A DNA stretch of 64,000 bases from Desertimonas flava (GCF_003426815.1 NZ_QKYK01000001.1:62001-126000); one strand, 5' to 3'; positions 52,855 to 60,847 are shown, numbered from the stretch's first letter. The notes: generated by a model not told the origin, from the sequence alone. A program made the numbers and translations.

Positions 52855-54192
52855 TCACAACGCTCGCAGGTAGCGGTCGATCTCGAAGTCCGACACGTGG
52901 GTCTTGTAGTCCTGCCACTCTCGCCATTTGTTGCGCAGGAACCATTCGAAGATGTGCTCACCGAGCGTCTCGCGCACGAGATCGGAGCCCTCCATGGCGT
53001 TCAGCGCCTCAGCGAGCGACTGCGGCAACCGGCTGATGTTCATCTTGTCGAGGACGTCGTCGTCGATCTCGAACAGGTTGGCGTCCGCCTCGGCGGGCAG
53101 CTCGTAGCCCTCGTCAACCCCCTTCATGCCGGCGGCGAGGATGACGGCGAAGGCGAGGTACGGGTTGCAGGCCGGATCGGGCGAGCGGTACTCGAGGCGG
53201 GTCGCCAGCGGGTTGCCGCGCTTGGCGATCGGGATGCGGATCAGGCCGCTGCGGTTGTTGCGGGCCCACGAGACGTGGACGGGCGCCTCGAACCCGGGCA
53301 CGAGGCGCTTGTAGCTGTTCACCGTCTGGTTGGTGATCGCCGTGATCTCGGCCGCATGGTGCAGCAGGCCGGCGACGAAGGCCTTGGCGGTTGGCGACAG
53401 GTTGTAGTCGTCGTCGCTGTCGAAGAAGGCGTTCTCGTCGCCGCGGAACAGCGACATGTGCGTGTGCATCCCCGATCCCTGCACCCCCTGCAGCGGCTTG
53501 GGCATGAACGTCGCGTGGAGTCCCTGGGACACCGCCAGCTCGCGGACGATGAGCCGGAACGTCATCACGCTGTCGGCCATCGACACGGCGTCGGTGTGCC
53601 GCAGGTCGATCTCCTGCTGGCTCGGCGCGTCCTCGTGGAAGCTGTACTCGACCGGGATCCCCATCGACTCGAGCGTGCGGATCGTCTGCTTGCGGAGTGA
53701 CTCCGTGACGTCGTTGGCGGCGAGGTCGAAGAAGCTCGCCTGATCGAGCGGCACGGGACGCTCGCCGGGGCCGGGAGCGGCGAAGTAGAAGAACTCGATG
53801 TCGGGGGCGACGTAGAACGTGAGGCCCCGCCCGTGGGCGTCCTGGACGAGACGCTTGAGCACCTGGCGGGAGTCGCCGATGAACGGCGAGCCGTCGAGGT
53901 CATGGATGTCGCAGAAGATGCGGGCCTCGGGCGTCTTGGGGTCTCCCCACGGGAGCAGCTCGAACGTGTTGGCATCGGGGATGGCCAGCACGTCGGCCTC
54001 CTGGATGCGTGAGAAGCCGTCGATCGACGAGCCGTCGAACGTCATGCCCCCGTCGAGCGCGTTCTCCAGCTCGGCCGGTGAGATGGCGAAGCTCTTGAGA
54101 TTCCCGAGGATGTCGGTGAACCACATCCGAACGAGGCGGACGCCGCGTTCCTCGACGCCTCTCATGATGTACTCGTGCTGTTGTTCCAGCAT
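52855..54192 (-). CDS. glnA: Glutamine synthetase, type I-like
   Basis: This 445-residue GSI-type enzyme has MTFDGSSIDGF, the Glu metal site DIEFFYF, HEDAPSQQEIDLRHTDAVSM, SGMHTHMSL (metal His) and the Asn/Arg site NRSGLIRIP, ending at DFEIDRYLRAL. At 445 residues it is the shorter GSI-alpha type; the usual adenylylation Tyr loop is not apparent. It makes glutamine from glutamate and ammonia. It is cotranscribed with the GlnR-like gene downstream. Confidence 0.95.
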   Translation of the reverse strand: MLEQQHEYIMRGVEERGVRLVRMWFTDILGNLKSFAISPAELENALDGGMTFDGSSIDGFSRIQEADVLAIPDANTFELLPWGDPKTPEARIFCDIHDLDGSPFIGDSRQVLKRLVQDAHGRGLTFYVAPDIEFFYFAAPGPGERPVPLDQASFFDLAANDVTESLRKQTIRTLESMGIPVEYSFHEDAPSQQEIDLRHTDAVSMADSVMTFRLIVRELAVSQGLHATFMPKPLQGVQGSGMHTHMSLFRGDENAFFDSDDDYNLSPTAKAFVAGLLHHAAEITAITNQTVNSYKRLVPGFEAPVHVSWARNNRSGLIRIPIAKRGNPLATRLEYRSPDPACNPYLAFAVILAAGMKGVDEGYELPAEADANLFEIDDDVLDKMNISRLPQSLAEALNAMEGSDLVRETLGEHIFEWFLRNKWREWQDYKTHVSDFEIDRYLRAL

Positions 54193-54220
54193 TCCCTGAT
54201 CCTCGCATCCCAGAGCGGAA

Positions 54221-54257
54221 ACGGGAAGGAGCGGTCCGCCGACCCGCTCCTTCCCGT
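54221..54257 (-). terminator. Hairpin terminator candidate after glnII
   Basis: ACGGGAAGGAGCGG at 54221-54234 pairs perfectly with 54244-54257, with a 9-base loop. It lies about 100 bases downstream of glnII and ahead of glnA on the minus strand. No T-run. Confidence 0.55.
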
Positions 54258-54320
54258 ACCGAACGTCGAGGCCGTGGCGGCCTCGCTAAGACTCGCTCAG
54301 CCGGCGATCACCGCAGCTGC

Positions 54321-54370
54321 TCGTGACGCATCGTCACATTGCCGATCGTGACGCATCGTCACATTGCCGA
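54321..54370. repeat. 25-bp tandem duplication at the 3-prime end of glnII
   Basis: Two identical units (54321-54345, 54346-54370) begin TCGTGACGCATCGTCACATT. Each contains the palindrome GTGACGCATCGTCAC. The second unit contains the glnII stop codon. Confidence 0.85.
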
Positions 54371-55360
54371 GCAGACCGTGTCCACCATCAGGCGGGCGAC
54401 CACGTACGGGTCCATGTTGGCATTGGGGCGCCGGTCCTCGAGGTAGCCCTTGCCGTCACGCGACACCTGCAGCGGGATGCGGATGGACGCACCGCGGTCG
54501 GAGACGCCGTAGCTGAACTTGTTCCACGGGGCCGTCTCGTGGTGACCGGTGAGGCGGTCCTGGATGCCGTGGCCGTAGTTGTTGACGTGGAGCTCGACCT
54601 TCTTGCCGAGGGCCTTGCACGCCTCCTCGATGTACTTGTAGCCGCCGTCCTCACGCATCTCCTTGGTGGAGAAGTTGGTGTGGGCGCCGGCGCCGTTCCA
54701 GTCGCCCTTCATGGGCTTGGGGTCGAGCGTGGCCGACACGTCGAAGTCCTCGGCGGTGCGGTACAGCAACCAGCGGGCGACCCACAGCTGGTCGGCGACC
54801 TCGAGTGGGCCGAGCGGGCCGACCTGGAACTCCCACTGGCCGATCATCACTTCGGCGTTGACGCCGCTGATGGAGAGGCCGGCCTCGAGACAGTTCTCGA
54901 GGTGCTCCTCGACGATCTCGCGGCCGAAGATCTCGTCGGAGCCGACGCCGCAGTAGTAGCCACCCTGCGGTGCGGGGAAGCCACCGACCGGGAAGCCGTA
55001 GGGGCGCCCGTCCTTGAAGAACGTGTACTCCTGCTCGATGCCGAAGAGCGACTCGTGCTTGGCGTACTTCTTGGCCGTCTTGACGAGGGCGGCGCGGGTG
55101 TTGGTGGGGTGCGGCTTGCCGTCGGCGGTGTACACCTCGGTCATGACGAGCACGTCGTCGCCGCCGCGGATCGGGTCGGGGCAGGAGAAGACGGGGACCA
55201 GGACGCAGTCGCTGCGGTCGCCGGTGGCCTGGTTCGTGCTGGAGCCGTCGAAGCCCCACTCGGGCAGCTCGGCGCCGTCCGCGAGGATCTTCGTCTTCGA
55301 CCGCAGCTTGCCGGTCGGTTCGGTGCCGTCGATCCAGATGTATTCAGCCTTGTAGACCAC
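54359..55360 (-). CDS. glnII: Glutamine synthetase, type II (eukaryote-like)
   Basis: This 333-residue GSII has the opening YIWIDGTEPTGKLRSKTKIL, LPEWGFDGSSTNQA, LFGIEQEYTFF (metal Glu), NAEVMIGQWEFQVGPLG and DWNGAGAHTNFSTKEMR, with GHHETAPWNKFSYGVSDRGA near the end. It duplicates the reaction of the adjacent GSI; in actinobacteria GSII is usually induced under nitrogen limitation by GlnR. GAGGAG lies 4 bases before the GTG start. A four-half-site GlnR-like box lies 97-134 bases upstream. Confidence 0.96.
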   Translation of the reverse strand: MVYKAEYIWIDGTEPTGKLRSKTKILADGAELPEWGFDGSSTNQATGDRSDCVLVPVFSCPDPIRGGDDVLVMTEVYTADGKPHPTNTRAALVKTAKKYAKHESLFGIEQEYTFFKDGRPYGFPVGGFPAPQGGYYCGVGSDEIFGREIVEEHLENCLEAGLSISGVNAEVMIGQWEFQVGPLGPLEVADQLWVARWLLYRTAEDFDVSATLDPKPMKGDWNGAGAHTNFSTKEMREDGGYKYIEEACKALGKKVELHVNNYGHGIQDRLTGHHETAPWNKFSYGVSDRGASIRIPLQVSRDGKGYLEDRRPNANMDPYVVARLMVDTVCSAM

Positions 55361-55456
55361 GGGGCTCCTCGTTCGTCGCTCGTTTGTGGATGGTCGATTC
55401 GTCGCGGGGTCGGAGGGATTTGGCCCAACGCGGCTCGCTCATCCTGGAGTCGATCC

Positions 55457-55494
55457 GTTGCCGAACCGTTGCGCAATTGTGAACGCTGTGTAAA
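55457..55494 (-). promoter_or_regulatory. GlnR-like operator upstream of glnII
   Basis: On the minus strand four 5-base half-sites recur at exact 11-bp spacing: TTTAC, TTCAC, GCAAC, GCAAC. This fits the GTnAC-N6-GnAAC tandem arrangement of actinobacterial GlnR boxes. It begins just after the stop of the selenoprotein gene. Confidence 0.5.
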
Positions 55495-55499
55495 TCGGT

Positions 55500-56042
55500 T
55501 CAGCCGCCGCCGCTGGTGACGGCGGCGACGATCTCGTCGAAGGCGGCGTCGGCGTAGGCCCGCATCTCGTCGTCGGTGCGGTCTTGGATCGGGTGCGGTG
55601 TGAACACCCTGGCGATCTCGGAGAACCCGAGCGCGGCCGCTTGGGTCGCGGCCGCGTCGACGAACTCGGCAGACGCGACGAACACACCCGGAACCCCTCG
55701 GAGCTCGAGGTCACTGATGTCGTGCACACTGCACGACGTGCAACTGCCTCAATCGGCGAGCGCCTCGATGACCAGGGTGCACTGCACCGAGATCTCGTGG
55801 CGCAGATCGACGGGCGCCGGTTTGGTGAACGTCGGCTTGGCGTAGCGGTGGACGGTTGCTCCGGCGTCGGTGAGCCGGGACTCGAGCCGGTCGAGGAACA
55901 CGTCGCCGCGGGGCTTGGAGATGTCGAGCAGGGCGACGTGCTGGCCGGCGATCGACGCCGGGCGGGCGAGACGCCGGCGTTCGGCGACCTCGCGCTCGCC
56001 CGTCGGGTCGAGGACGTAGCGCGCCGCGGTCGTGTCGCTCAT
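55500..56042 (-). CDS. UGSC-type selenoprotein, read through an in-frame UGA
   Basis: The frame from ATG 56042 reads MSDTTAARYVLDPTGE to EALAD, meets TGA at 55749-55751, and continues in the same frame as GSCTSCSVHDISDLELRG to a true TGA at 55500, giving 180 residues with Sec98. The continuation has no start or ribosome site of its own and keeps coding bias. U98-G-S-C101 is the signature I recall for UGSC (seleno)proteins, whose conserved N-terminus carries VLDPTG as here. C104 is a third nearby thiol. The likely role is a redox or thiol-chalcogen reaction; substrate unknown. It lies 22 bases after its thioredoxin-fold partner and near all sel genes. The family name is from memory, not searched. 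Confidence 0.9.
55719..55751 (-). promoter_or_regulatory. Bacterial SECIS element following the UGA codon
   Basis: Starting 11 bases after the UGA, GTCGTGCA-GTG-TGCACGAC forms an 8-bp perfect stem (or 7-bp with loop AGTGT). E. coli fdhF also has 11 bases between UGA and its apical hairpin. It is the only strong hairpin in this coding segment. Confidence 0.7.
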
Positions 56043-56064
56043 CGTGAACCAGCGTAGAACATGT

Positions 56065-57534
56065 TCACGGGCTGACCGCCCTCGTGACGGGCTGGCTGCC
56101 GGTGGTGCCGTTGGCCCAGCCGCCGATGATCGCCGAGAAGAGGCCGGCGCCGCCTCCCGCCGAGGCCAGCAGGATGCCATCGGGCCGGAACTTGGGCAGG
56201 GTCTCGGCGGGGATGCCGGGCTTCACGCCCTCCTCGATGCCGCCGGCGCCGCGCACGAGCTCGTCCATCGGGATGGTCAAGCGGCTGTGCAACTCGGCGA
56301 GGACGCGGTCGCGATCCCAGCCGGCCTCGGCGAACACGCGGATGTGCTCGGGGCCGAGCACCAAGATGGCGTCGAAGGCGATGACGAGCTTGGGGTGATG
56401 AAGGGTGCGCAGGCACGACGCCAGCGTGTTGGCGAGGCTGTCTGGTGTGCGCGAGATCTGGTCGACGACGCAGCGCGGCCCCTCGCCGGCGAACACGGTG
56501 ACGGCGTCGGTGCCGGGCGGGATGCCGCGCTGGGCGGCCAGTGTGCCGAGCGGCGAATCGGCGAGCTCCGGGAAGCAGAACGACAGCTTGCCGGGGTTGC
56601 CGTGGGTGGCTCGATCGACGCCACCGGGACGGCCGCCGCCGACGTTGCGGACCACCAGCTGAACCGCCCGGCCGATCGTCATGTTGGCCCGGTTGCCCTG
56701 GCCGAAGACGTTCACGCCGCTGTTCATGCCGATCGCCTGGGTGCCCGGACCGCTGGCGACGATGACCGGTCCGACGGGCATCGTGGTGGCGAGGACGCCG
56801 TGGATGTTGAACTCGTCGTTGCAGATCGCCTCGATGACGGTGAGGACCCAGGGGAGGTACTCGGGCAGGCAGCCGGCCATGACGGCGGCGATGGCGACCT
56901 TCTCGACCGAGACCTCGACGAGGTCGGGCGGGACGACGGCGACGACGTCTCGCGGCGACCGGGTGGTGCCGGCGAGCATGCGCATCACCCGCTCCTCGGT
57001 GGGCGGGACGACGGGAAGCCCGTCGGTCCAGCCGCGCGTGAACATCGCCTCGATGTCGTCCTCCTGGCGGGCCAACTCGACGCGGCGCGAGTGCAGGATG
57101 CCGCCCTCGAAGCGCACCCGCAGCCGGTCGACGAGGTCGGGGTCGACGCTCAGCGAGCCGCAGCCGGGACGCATCACGGGCAGGTCGTCGCCGAGATCGG
57201 CGATGCCGGTGATCCGCTGCCAGTCCTCGCGGGACCACCCGACGGTGCGTTCCTGCTCCCTCCCGTCGACGACGCGGATGAGCGTCGGCACGGTCTCGAT
57301 GTCGTGGTGCCAGCTGACGGCGAGCTCGGTGTCGTCGACGCCGGCGACCTCGCTGGGGAAGGCCGGGTCGTCCTGCGAGTACACCGTGAGCGGTCCGGCG
57401 TCGGCGAGGCGGGGGAGCAGCGGAGCGACGAGCCGGCAGGTGGCGCACTCCTGCTTCACCACGACGACGAGCCCGTCGGGCAGCGTCGGCGCAGCGGTCG
57501 AGTCCGTCACGGCGGTCGTCGCTGTCGTGGTCAT
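56065..57534 (-). CDS. Thioredoxin-fold protein fused to a large WTDGLPVVPPT domain, partner of the selenoprotein
   Basis: This is a 489-residue protein. Residues 20-120 form a thioredoxin-like domain with C30-A-T-C33 in VVVKQECATCRLVAPLL and a cis-Pro at TVPTL (P83). C125 in MRPGCGSLS follows. From about residue 155 a long domain carries RGWTDGLPVVPPTEERVMRM, NDEFNIHGVLATTMPVGPVI and a Gly-rich end LLASAGGGAGLFSAIIGGW. I know such WTDG proteins as genomic partners of UGSC proteins, though their activity is unknown. The start MTTTATT (57534) is chosen because the longer frame would read back through the tRNA-Sec region. It is first gene of an operon with the selenoprotein. Confidence 0.8.
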   Translation of the reverse strand: MTTTATTAVTDSTAAPTLPDGLVVVVKQECATCRLVAPLLPRLADAGPLTVYSQDDPAFPSEVAGVDDTELAVSWHHDIETVPTLIRVVDGREQERTVGWSREDWQRITGIADLGDDLPVMRPGCGSLSVDPDLVDRLRVRFEGGILHSRRVELARQEDDIEAMFTRGWTDGLPVVPPTEERVMRMLAGTTRSPRDVVAVVPPDLVEVSVEKVAIAAVMAGCLPEYLPWVLTVIEAICNDEFNIHGVLATTMPVGPVIVASGPGTQAIGMNSGVNVFGQGNRANMTIGRAVQLVVRNVGGGRPGGVDRATHGNPGKLSFCFPELADSPLGTLAAQRGIPPGTDAVTVFAGEGPRCVVDQISRTPDSLANTLASCLRTLHHPKLVIAFDAILVLGPEHIRVFAEAGWDRDRVLAELHSRLTIPMDELVRGAGGIEEGVKPGIPAETLPKFRPDGILLASAGGGAGLFSAIIGGWANGTTGSQPVTRAVSP

Positions 57535-57601
57535 CCTGATGTCCCCGATCGTCAACCGTACTGCGGCGATGTCGTCCCCGCCGTGCCGAGCGCGACCTCG
57601 C

Positions 57602-57632
57602 CTGACGGGATGGGCCTGGCACCTCCCGTCAG
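57602..57632. repeat. 31-bp palindromic repeat, copy C, upstream of tRNA-Sec
   Basis: It begins CTGACGGGATGGGCC and ends CTCCCGTCAG; the outer 9-bp arms are perfect. It is related to copies at 46502 and 46699 and lies between the thioredoxin-fold gene and tRNA-Sec. Confidence 0.65.
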
Positions 57633-57657
57633 CAAGCCGTTGGGTACGCTCGCCGGC

Positions 57658-57753
57658 GGAGGTGTCCGAGTGCCTGGTGGACTCCGCCGCCTTCAAAGCG
57701 GTCGGGACGAGAGCACCTCGTCCGGCGGGTTCGATTCCCGTCCACCTCCGCCA
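57658..57753 (+). tRNA. selC: tRNA-Sec (anticodon TCA)
   Basis: The 96-base tRNA includes encoded CCA. Acceptor GGAGGTG pairs with CACCTCC (seven pairs, then T-C at pair 8). The anticodon loop CTTCAAA carries TCA at 57693-57695 on a GCCGC/GCGGT stem. A long variable arm GGGACGAG/CTCGTCC and T-loop TTCGATT follow. The UCA anticodon and long extra arm identify a selenocysteine tRNA rather than tRNA-Ser. It is convergent with selB. Confidence 0.95.
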
Positions 57754-57763
57754 CACACGCCCA

Positions 57764-57834
57764 ACCCATCCGAGTGTTCAAGCGCGCCCGAGTGCCGGAT
57801 GTCCGGCCCCTGGGCGCTCGACACTCGGGTGGGT
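57764..57834. terminator. Large structured inverted repeat between tRNA-Sec and selB
   Basis: ACCCATCCGAGTGT pairs with ACACTCGGGTGGGT (14 pairs, one G-U). Inside are a second stem AGCGC...GCGCT and a small hairpin GCCGGA-TG-TCCGGC. It separates the convergent tRNA-Sec and selB transcripts and should terminate both. Confidence 0.6.
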
Positions 57835-57843
57835 CGGGGCGGG

Positions 57844-59550
57844 TCAGAGCGCCGGGAGGAGCGGGCCGCCGATGTGGAGCGGGTCGCGTCGTCGCGTCAC
57901 GCCGCGGGCGGCCAGCTCGCCGAGCAGGGCGAGGGCGTACTTGCGGGTGGTCGCCGCGGCGTCGCGGAACTGGGCGACGGTGAACCCATCGGGCGATGTG
58001 GCGAGCAGCGAGGCGGCCACAGCAGCCGCCTCGTCGATCGCGTCCGGATGGAACCACACGCCATCCCGCTCGACGAGGACCCGTCGGGTCCGGAGGTCGC
58101 GGAGCACGTCGCGAGGCGCGTCGGGTTCGGGGGGTTGGAGGCCCCCGAGGCGGAGCTGCTCGACGACCGGGTGCTCCCCCTGACCGGTGGTCCCGAGGGT
58201 CACCCACTCGCCGCTCAGCGTGAGGTCGTCGAGATGATCGACGAGGGCTCGCTCACGATCGTCGAGAAGGCTCGCGGCGAGACCGGGCGCCGGGCTGGCG
58301 GTGACGCGTGCCCGGAGCGACTCGGTGAGAGCGGCGAGGGCGACGGGGTCGGCGACCCATGTCCCGATCGTCGGCTCGACCATCACCCCCGTGAGCCGGG
58401 CGAGATCGGCGCTGGTCACCCACCCGCGCTCGGCAACGACCCGTTGCCATCGGCGATCGGGTGCCGCCTTGGACAGCGGGAGCCGCGGGTCGATGTCGAG
58501 CACCTCGCCGCCGCCGACGGTCTCGTCCCGGCCCGACTCGCGCAGGATGAAGCGATCCCCCGGCAGCAGCGGCAGCCCGACACCGAGACGCAGACGGACG
58601 GCGCCCGTCGCCCCCGGCGCCACCGAGCGGGCGCCGATCACCTGCAGCTCGGAGCGGTACTCGCCCGATCCGATGTGCACGGAATAGGAGCCGCGCCGCC
58701 CGACGTCGTGGGCGATCCCCGCCAGCACGGTGAGCTGGGCATCGAATTGCGACGTCGTCCACCAGTCCGCGGGCGTGACGACGACATCGCCGCGCCGGAC
58801 CGTGTCGGCGGAGACGCCGCGCAGGTTGAGCGCCGCCCGCTCGCGTGCCCCGACCGCCCCCACCGCTTCGCCGCGGACGTGAATACCGCGCAGCGACGAG
58901 GCGACATCGTGCGGCATGACGGCGACGGCCTGGTCGATCGTGAATCCGGCGCCCTCGGTCACGCCGGTGACGATCGTGCCGCTGCCGGCCACCGTGAAGG
59001 CGCGGTCCACCCACAGGCGTGAGCGTCCCGGCCCGGGGGGCGGCGGTGGGTCGACGAGACGGTCGAGCTCTGTGAGGAGGACGTCGAGCCCGACGCCCGT
59101 GCGCGCCGACACGGCGACCCTCGGCACCGTCTCGAGCGGGCTGCCGGCAAGCCGCTCGCCGAGCTCGTCGAGGACCAGCCCGAGGTCCTCGTCGTCGACG
59201 AGGTCGCACTTGGTCACCGCGACGACGCCCCGGTCGATGCCGAGCAGCTCGACGATGCGCAGGTGCTCCTCGGACTGGGCCCGCCACCCCTCGCTGGCGT
59301 CGACGACGAACAGGCACACGTCGGCCCCGCCGACGCCGGCGAGCATGTTGCCGAGGAAGCGGCTGTGACCCGGTACGTCGACGAAGCTCACGGGCCGGCC
59401 CGACGGCAGCGCGGTGTGGGCGAAGCCGAGGTCGATCGTCAGACCGCGTCGCTTCTCCTCGGCAAAGCGGTCGGGGTCGGTACCGGTGAGGGCCTCGATC
59501 AAGGCCGACTTGCCGTGATCGACGTGTCCGGCGGTGGCGATGACGCTCAC
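57844..59550 (-). CDS. selB: Selenocysteine-specific elongation factor SelB
   Basis: This 568-residue GTPase has G1 AGHVDHGKSALIEALTG, G3 DVPGHSRFLGNM and G4 TKCD, with the switch region RRGLTIDLGFA, then EF-Tu-like beta-barrels and a C-terminal run of winged-helix domains (RTRRVLVERDGVWFHPDAID, GELAARGVTRRRDPLHIG) that bind the SECIS hairpin. It delivers Sec-tRNA-Sec to the ribosome at UGA. It is last of the selD-selA-selB operon, 22 bases after selA. Confidence 0.96.
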   Translation of the reverse strand: MSVIATAGHVDHGKSALIEALTGTDPDRFAEEKRRGLTIDLGFAHTALPSGRPVSFVDVPGHSRFLGNMLAGVGGADVCLFVVDASEGWRAQSEEHLRIVELLGIDRGVVAVTKCDLVDDEDLGLVLDELGERLAGSPLETVPRVAVSARTGVGLDVLLTELDRLVDPPPPPGPGRSRLWVDRAFTVAGSGTIVTGVTEGAGFTIDQAVAVMPHDVASSLRGIHVRGEAVGAVGARERAALNLRGVSADTVRRGDVVVTPADWWTTSQFDAQLTVLAGIAHDVGRRGSYSVHIGSGEYRSELQVIGARSVAPGATGAVRLRLGVGLPLLPGDRFILRESGRDETVGGGEVLDIDPRLPLSKAAPDRRWQRVVAERGWVTSADLARLTGVMVEPTIGTWVADPVALAALTESLRARVTASPAPGLAASLLDDRERALVDHLDDLTLSGEWVTLGTTGQGEHPVVEQLRLGGLQPPEPDAPRDVLRDLRTRRVLVERDGVWFHPDAIDEAAAVAASLLATSPDGFTVAQFRDAAATTRKYALALLGELAARGVTRRRDPLHIGGPLLPAL

Positions 59551-59572
59551 GCGCTGACCTCGCCCGAACGGC

Positions 59573-60847
59573 TCACCGCGCGATGGAGGTGAGGGCGGCG
59601 GTCACCGCAGGATCGTGGTGGGGGTCGACGGCGCGGAGGTCGAGGACCGTCCGCCCCTCGTGGATCCGGGCGATGACCGGGCGGTCGGCGGCCCGTAGCG
59701 ATACGAGGTGATCGCCGTCGATCGCCAGGCCGAACGAGGGAATCGTCGCGCCGGGCGCGGCGCCGGCGCCGGGGACCGCGTCGGTTGCTGTCGGCACGAG
59801 GTGGTCCGCCGTCGCCAGGGCGGCCGCCCTCGCCTCGAGGTCGGCGACCGGCGTCGTCGCCATGCGCCAGAACGGGATCGCCCGGCCGTCACGGCGCAGG
59901 TAGGTCAGCGCCAGGTCCTGCAGGGCGCCCAACACCAGACCGCCCGGCCGGAGGGCGCGAGCCAGGGGGTGGCGGGCGCAGCGTTCGACGAGGTCGGCCC
60001 GCCCGGCGATGATCCCGGCCTGTGGGCCACCAAGCAGCTTGTCGCCGCTGAACGTGACGATGTCGGCGCCGGCGGCCACGGTCTGCACGGCGGCCGGTTC
60101 GTCGGCCAGCCAGCGCGGCGGACCGTCGGGGAGCCACGGACAGCGGCTGTCGAGCAGCCCGCCCCCGAGGTCGACCACGACCGGCGGTCCGATCGTCGCC
60201 AGCTCGGCCACGCCGACCGTCTCGGTGAAGCCCTCGACACGGAAGTTGCTCGGGTGCACCTTGAGGAGCAGGGCGAGGTCGGGGTGGCGTTCGGCGGCGT
60301 GCTGGTAGTCGCCCAACCGGGTCCGATTGGTCGTGCCGACGTCGACGAGGCGGGCGCCGGACTGTTCGAGGACGTCGGGGACCCGGAAGCCCCCGCCGAT
60401 CTCGACGCTCTCCCCGCGGGAGACGGCGACCGACCGGCCGTTGGCGAGGGCGGCGAGCACGAGGAGGACGGCGCCGGCGTTGTTGTTCACGACCATCGCC
60501 GACTCGGTGGCGCACAGTCGGGCGAACAATCCACCGACGGCCGCTTGTCGGGAGCCCCGCTCGCCCGACTCGAGGTCGAACTCGACGGTCTGGGCAGCCG
60601 CCGGCTGCCGGTGGGCGACGGGCGCTCGGCCGAGGTTGGTGTGGAGCAGCACACCGGTGGCGTTGATGACCGGGCTGAGCAGGCGGCGACGTCGCGAGTC
60701 GGCGACCGCCTGCGCGGAGTCGGGCCGACCGTCGGCGATCGCCTGCCGGGCGGCATCGACCAGCAGGGGGTGGGGAAGGCCCTGCAGACGGCGCGCCAGC
60801 GCATCGACCGACGGAGGGCGGTCGGCGACGGGTTCGCTCGTGGTCAT
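59573..60847 (-). CDS. selA: L-seryl-tRNA(Sec) selenium transferase SelA
   Basis: This 424-residue PLP enzyme converts Ser-tRNA-Sec to Sec-tRNA-Sec with selenophosphate. It has the family start NATGVLLHTNLGRAP, MVVNNNAGAVLLVLAALANG and the PLP lysine in TFSGDKLLGGPQAG. Its N-terminal region (ARRLQGLPHPLLVDAAR) is the tRNA-binding part. The start overlaps the selD stop by a few bases (ATGA), so the three sel genes form one operon. Confidence 0.96.
   Translation of the reverse strand: MTTSEPVADRPPSVDALARRLQGLPHPLLVDAARQAIADGRPDSAQAVADSRRRRLLSPVINATGVLLHTNLGRAPVAHRQPAAAQTVEFDLESGERGSRQAAVGGLFARLCATESAMVVNNNAGAVLLVLAALANGRSVAVSRGESVEIGGGFRVPDVLEQSGARLVDVGTTNRTRLGDYQHAAERHPDLALLLKVHPSNFRVEGFTETVGVAELATIGPPVVVDLGGGLLDSRCPWLPDGPPRWLADEPAAVQTVAAGADIVTFSGDKLLGGPQAGIIAGRADLVERCARHPLARALRPGGLVLGALQDLALTYLRRDGRAIPFWRMATTPVADLEARAAALATADHLVPTATDAVPGAGAAPGATIPSFGLAIDGDHLVSLRAADRPVIARIHEGRTVLDLRAVDPHHDPAVTAALTSIAR

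Noticed and set aside
55500-55727. Separate 75-residue gene starting at a GTG
   Set aside because: There is no ribosome site and the frame continues directly from the upstream ORF through the UGA; better explained as the C-terminal part of the selenoprotein.
55749-56180. Frameshift or ordinary stop as the cause of the split at 55749
   Set aside because: Both halves are in the same frame, so no frameshift is needed. The UGSC motif and sel genes next door favour recoding.
57658-57753. tRNA-Ser instead of tRNA-Sec
   Set aside because: The anticodon is TCA, with an extended acceptor/T axis and very long extra arm; tRNA-Ser would read a Ser codon.
56032-59022. Plus-strand ORF of 996 codons across the thioredoxin-fold and selB region
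   Set aside because: It is antisense to genes with clear domains and overlaps the tRNA-Sec region; its translation is low-complexity Arg/Gly/Asp sequence.
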